From: Leucobacter komagatae
GTDB taxonomy: Bacteria > Actinomycetota > Actinomycetes > Actinomycetales > Microbacteriaceae
Direction: 5' to 3'
Length of the DNA: 64,000 bases
Assembly (NCBI RefSeq): GCF_006716085.1
Contig: NZ_VFON01000001.1
Span: forward strand, 372,001-436,000
Shown: positions 60,733 through 64,000 of the stretch, piece after piece
Layout of the letters: each line of letters starts with the position of its first letter
How positions within the stretch are numbered: position 1 is the first letter of the stretch
Translations under genes and position numbers: made by a program
The notes under the pieces: generated by a model
Databases searched by the model: none
Seen by the model: only the letters and a program-made list of their open reading frames with translations
Told to the model about the DNA's origin: nothing

Positions 60733-61623
60733 ATGGTGAAAGAGGCACGCGAGCCGCGTAACAGGGAGGGGCGAATGAGCCTCGGCGAACACCTCGTCGA
60801 ACTCCGCAAGCGCCTCATGTACGCGGCACTCGGGCTCGTGGTCGGCCTCGTCGCCGGCTTCTTCCTTGTCGACTGGGTCTGGGACATGCTGCGCGAGCCG
60901 ATCAACGCGCTACAACTGCAGGGACGCAACGCGACGCTCACCTACGGCACGATCACCGAGGCGTTCGACCTGCGCATTCAGATCGCGCTGTTCATTGCCG
61001 TGATTATCACGGCACCGGTCTGGCTCTATCAGGTGTGGGCCTTCCTCGCACCCGGGCTCACCCGCAAAGAGAAACTGTACGGCGTCGGCTTTCTCGCGGC
61101 CGCCGTGCCCCTCTTCCTGGCCGGCGTGTTCGCGGCCTGGTCCGTGCTGCCGAACATCGTGCGTCTGATGTCGACGTTCCAGCCGTCAGAGGACGCGTTC
61201 TTCCTGAGCGCCAGGCTCTACCTCGACTTCGCGGTGAAACTCATGCTCGCCGTTGGCGTCGGCTTCGTCATGCCGGTCGTGCTCGTGATGCTGAACTTCG
61301 TCGGCATCATTCGCGGCAAGACGATCCTGAAGGGGTGGCGCGTCGCGATCCTGATCATCGTGCTCTTCGCCGCGCTCACGACCCCGGCCGCCGACCTCTG
61401 GAGCATGTTCCTCCTCGCAGCTCCCATGGTGCTGCTGTTCTTCATCGCGGTCGGGATTGCGCTCCTGCACGACCGCCGCGTCGACAAGCGGCGCGCGGCC
61501 GAGTTCGCGGAGTACGGGATCGACATGAGCGAACCCGACCTCAGTGAGTTCGATGATGACGCCGAGAGTGGCAAGGCACGACCGACCCGGGGCAAGCCCC
61601 GAGAAACGAATAGCGACGCGTGA
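60733..61623 (+). CDS. tatC: Tat translocase subunit TatC
   Basis: 296 residues, six hydrophobic segments. The cytoplasmic start MSLGEHLVELRKRLMYAALG carries the conserved Glu/Leu-Arg-Arg-type motif that binds twin-arginine signals, with TYGTITEAFDLRIQIALF, YQVWAFLAPGLTRKEK and ALTTPAADLWSMFLLAAPM following. The C-terminal 45 residues are charged. In relatives a tatA gene lies between pafC and tatC; here there are only 38 bp. GTG of helY overlaps the end. Confidence 0.95.
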   Translation: MVKEAREPRNREGRMSLGEHLVELRKRLMYAALGLVVGLVAGFFLVDWVWDMLREPINALQLQGRNATLTYGTITEAFDLRIQIALFIAVIITAPVWLYQVWAFLAPGLTRKEKLYGVGFLAAAVPLFLAGVFAAWSVLPNIVRLMSTFQPSEDAFFLSARLYLDFAVKLMLAVGVGFVMPVVLVMLNFVGIIRGKTILKGWRVAILIIVLFAALTTPAADLWSMFLLAAPMVLLFFIAVGIALLHDRRVDKRRAAEFAEYGIDMSEPDLSEFDDDAESGKARPTRGKPRETNSDA

Positions 61624-63881
61624 ACGAGACCGCCCTTGCGCACTTTGAGTCGCGCCTCGAGTACCCGCTCGACCCGTTCCAACGAAACGCCTGCGAGCGA
61701 CTTGAGGCCGGGCGCAGCGTGCTCGTCGCGGTGCCAACGGGCTCGGGCAAGACGACTGTCGCCGAGTTCGCCGTGTACCTCGCGCGGCGCGAGCGCGACG
61801 CCAAGATCTTCTACACCGCACCCATCAAGGCGCTGTCGAACCAGAAGTTTCACGAGCTCTGTGAAGAGTACGGGGAGGACGAGGTCGGGCTGCTCACGGG
61901 TGACGTGAACATCCGCGGGAATGCCCCGATCGTCGTGATGACTACCGAGGTGCTGCGCAACATGATTTACGCAGACTCAGACACGCTCGCAGACCTCGCG
62001 TTCGTCGTGCTCGACGAGGTGCACTACCTGGGAGACAGGTTCCGGGGCGCGGTCTGGGAAGAGATCATCCTGCACCTGCCGAAGAGTGTGCGACTCGTGT
62101 CGCTCTCGGCGACGGTGTCGAACGCTGAGGAGTTCGGCGACTGGATGCACGCCGTGCGCGGCGAAACCGACGTCGTGCTCTCGGAGAACCGGCCCGTGCC
62201 GCTGTACCAGCACGTGCTTACCCCGAAGGAGCTGCTGCCGCTCTTCGTCGATCGCGACGGCGAGCTCGCGCGTTCGGGCAAAGTGAACCCCGAGCTGCGC
62301 ATGCTCGGAAACCGCGGCCGTGGCGGCGGCGGGGGCCGCGGGGGAGACCGCCGTCGCTCCCGGGGAGGGCCGCCGCAGCGGCGCACGCGTAGGATCTCGC
62401 GGGCTGACATCGCGCGCGCCCTCGACGAGACCCGGTTGCTCCCCGCAATCGTGTTCATCTTTAGCCGGAACGGCTGCGACCAGGCCGTGCGGCAGTGCCT
62501 CTACGAGGGGATCGCCCTCACGAACCGCGAGGAGCGCGAGGAGATTCGCCGCGTCGCGAACGGACTGCTCGCGACGCTGAGCGACGAGGATCGCCGGGTG
62601 CTTGAGACGCGTGAGTGGCTCGCGGGGCTCGAACGCGGCGTTGCCGCGCATCACGCGGGTCTGCTGCCGGGCTTCAAAGCGGTCGTGGAGCAGCTGTTCC
62701 AGCGGCGGCTCGTGAAGCTCGTGTTCGCGACGGAGACCCTCGCCCTCGGCATCAACATGCCCGCACGGGCGGTGGTCATTGAGCGGCTCGACAAGTTCAA
62801 CGGTGAGCAGCGTGTGCCGCTCACCTCGGGTGAGTTCACCCAGCTCACGGGTCGCGCGGGCCGGCGCGGTATCGACGTTGAGGGCCACTCGGTGGTCGTG
62901 TGGAGCGACGGGGTCGACGTCGAAGAGCTCTCGCAGCTCGCCGGCACCCGCTCGTTCCCCGTGCGCTCAACGTTTAGGCCGACGGCGAACATGGCCGTCA
63001 ACCTGTTGCAGCGCCTGAGCTACGACCAGGCCCGTGACACACTCGAACTCTCGTTCGCCCAGTTCCAGGCAGACAGGGCCGTCGTCGACCAGGCGCGCGA
63101 ACTCCAGGCCGCGCAGTCTTCGCTCAAGGGCTACGAAGCCGCCGCCGCGCGTGCGCACGGCTCGGATAAGAAGCGCTGGGAGGATCGGGCGCGCAAGCTT
63201 CGCCGCCAGCTTGAGCGGGGCAGGCGCCAGGTTGCGAACCGCACCGGCACGATCGCGCGCACCTTTGAGCGGGTCGTGGAAGAGCTCCTTGAGCTCGGCT
63301 ATCTCGAGGGCGACACCCGGCGGGGCGAACTCGTGGTCGCCCCCTACGGCGAGATGCTGCGCCGCATCTACGGCGACCGCGACCTTCTCGTTGCCGAGTG
63401 CATCCGCGATGATCTGTGGCGGGGCCTCGACGCGCACGGCCTGGCGGCCATGTGCTGCGCGCTGAGTTACGAACCGCGCCGCGATGACGAGGGCGGAGAA
63501 CGTGGGCCGGGCGGCAAGTTTGCGCAGGCCTTCGACAGGGTGCTCGATCGCTGGGTCGCGCTCGACGACCTCGCTGAGCGGTACCGCCTGCCCCGCGCCG
63601 AGATGCCGCACGCTGGCCTCGCGGGCGCCATGTGGGACTGGGCGAAGGGTGCGACGCTTGAGCGGGTGCTCGAGTCGAGCGGTATCGGTGCGGGCGACTT
63701 CGTGCGCTGGGCGAAACAGACGATCGACATGCTCGACCAGGTGTCGCAGGCCTGCGAGGTTGCGCTCGCGCACCCCGACCTTGAGCACGAGTCGGCACGG
63801 TTTGCCCTGCTCGCCGGGTTCGCGCGAGACGCGAAGCGCTCGGTGAAGCGCGGCATCGTCGAAACGTCGAGCTCGTCGTGA
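61620..63881 (+). CDS. helY: DEAD/DEAH RNA helicase HelY (Ski2/Mtr4-like)
   Basis: 753 residues. PTGSGKTTVAEFAVYLARR, LDEVHYLGD, SLSATVSNAEEFGDWM, LPGFKAVVEQLFQRRLVKLVFATETLALGINMP and QLTGRAGRRGIDVEG are the SF2 motifs. Between the RecA lobes there is a Gly/Arg-rich insert (about residues 228-256) rich in RGG. The C-terminal helical DSHCT-like part ends with LDQVSQACE. Mtr4-type helicases work on structured RNA with exonucleases. Some relatives are longer because of extended arch regions. Confidence 0.93.
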   Translation: MNETALAHFESRLEYPLDPFQRNACERLEAGRSVLVAVPTGSGKTTVAEFAVYLARRERDAKIFYTAPIKALSNQKFHELCEEYGEDEVGLLTGDVNIRGNAPIVVMTTEVLRNMIYADSDTLADLAFVVLDEVHYLGDRFRGAVWEEIILHLPKSVRLVSLSATVSNAEEFGDWMHAVRGETDVVLSENRPVPLYQHVLTPKELLPLFVDRDGELARSGKVNPELRMLGNRGRGGGGGRGGDRRRSRGGPPQRRTRRISRADIARALDETRLLPAIVFIFSRNGCDQAVRQCLYEGIALTNREEREEIRRVANGLLATLSDEDRRVLETREWLAGLERGVAAHHAGLLPGFKAVVEQLFQRRLVKLVFATETLALGINMPARAVVIERLDKFNGEQRVPLTSGEFTQLTGRAGRRGIDVEGHSVVVWSDGVDVEELSQLAGTRSFPVRSTFRPTANMAVNLLQRLSYDQARDTLELSFAQFQADRAVVDQARELQAAQSSLKGYEAAAARAHGSDKKRWEDRARKLRRQLERGRRQVANRTGTIARTFERVVEELLELGYLEGDTRRGELVVAPYGEMLRRIYGDRDLLVAECIRDDLWRGLDAHGLAAMCCALSYEPRRDDEGGERGPGGKFAQAFDRVLDRWVALDDLAERYRLPRAEMPHAGLAGAMWDWAKGATLERVLESSGIGAGDFVRWAKQTIDMLDQVSQACEVALAHPDLEHESARFALLAGFARDAKRSVKRGIVETSSSS

Positions 63882-64000
63882 CCGCGCCCGCCCCTCGCCG
63901 CCTTCCGTGGTGGGCCGCGGTGCCCGCCGCGGGCCTCGGCGGCTTCCTGTTCGACCTCGCGAACCCCGGCGTTGCCGCCTGGCCGCTGGTCTTCCTCGCG
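63878..64000 (+). CDS. lnt: apolipoprotein N-acyltransferase, N-terminal fragment (3' end outside window)
   Basis: GTGA overlap with helY starts a frame reading TAPAPRRLPWWAAVPAAGL then FLFDLANPGVAAWPLVFLA, the first membrane helices of Lnt (usual form GLLLALAFPPxxxWPLAWVAL). Only 41 residues are visible, so the call rests on this N-terminus and on gene order. Confidence 0.65.
   Translation, partial: MTAPAPRRLPWWAAVPAAGLGGFLFDLANPGVAAWPLVFLA

Overview
The window is GC-rich chromosomal DNA from an actinobacterium, most likely a Microbacteriaceae member close to Leucobacter. Support comes from mycothiol biosynthesis (mshC), a pafB-pafC-tatC-helY block, a PAC2 protein next to a HAD/TrmI gene, many 1-4 bp stop/start overlaps, and many genes whose start codon lies 6-7 nt behind a TANNNT -10 box (leaderless transcripts). 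No rRNA, phage or insertion sequence is visible. The genus is an inference.

Region by region. 1-3.2 kb: NAD synthesis (nadB end, nadC) with a dedicated cysteine desulfurase. 3.1-7.7 kb: DMT exporter with a divergent LysR regulator, then an ABC-F ATPase preceded by a probable 9-codon leader peptide and a TetR gene. 7.7-12.1 kb: SDR enzyme under a tandem palindromic operator, an orphan fumarate reductase-like flavoprotein with a divergent LysR, and an SRAP DNA-protein crosslink protein. 12.1-13.1 kb: an Erm rRNA methylase behind a leaderless 21-codon leader peptide and a hairpin covering its ribosome binding site. 13.0-18.5 kb: aminotransferase, fluoride channel pair, NmrA/HxlR pair, SRPBCC protein, acetyltransferase, AraC regulator.

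18.9-26.8 kb: a peptide/glutathione-type ABC importer (binding protein, two permeases, double ATPase) interrupted by a gamma-glutamyltransferase gene and followed by a GntR/FCD regulator whose probable TGTATACA operators lie on the operon promoter. 26.9-34.9 kb: a defence-like island with a decayed RhuM/Fic gene, a HEAT-like orphan and a Wadjet/Mks operon jetA-jetB-jetC with no jetD nuclease gene next to it.

34.9-43.5 kb: pyridoxal kinase, FAD-linked oxidase, gluQRS, a GerW/YtfJ-like protein, acetyltransferase, SGNH hydrolase, SF2 helicase, YbaK deacylase, tRNA-Leu(GAG) with a strong terminator, and a small membrane protein. 43.6-51.1 kb: two more ABC-F ATPases, two M23 peptidases, an SDR and a second DMT transporter. 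51.1-64.0 kb: M20 peptidase, uppP-mshC, PAC2, a fused HAD-TrmI gene, an FKBP-like lipoprotein, pafB-pafC, tatC without tatA, helY and the start of lnt.

The main theme is translation-targeted antibiotic defence: one Erm and three ABC-F proteins within 50 kb, two of them preceded by short leaderless ORFs and SD-masking hairpins that look like ribosome-stalling attenuators. The second theme is the jetABC operon lacking its nuclease partner.
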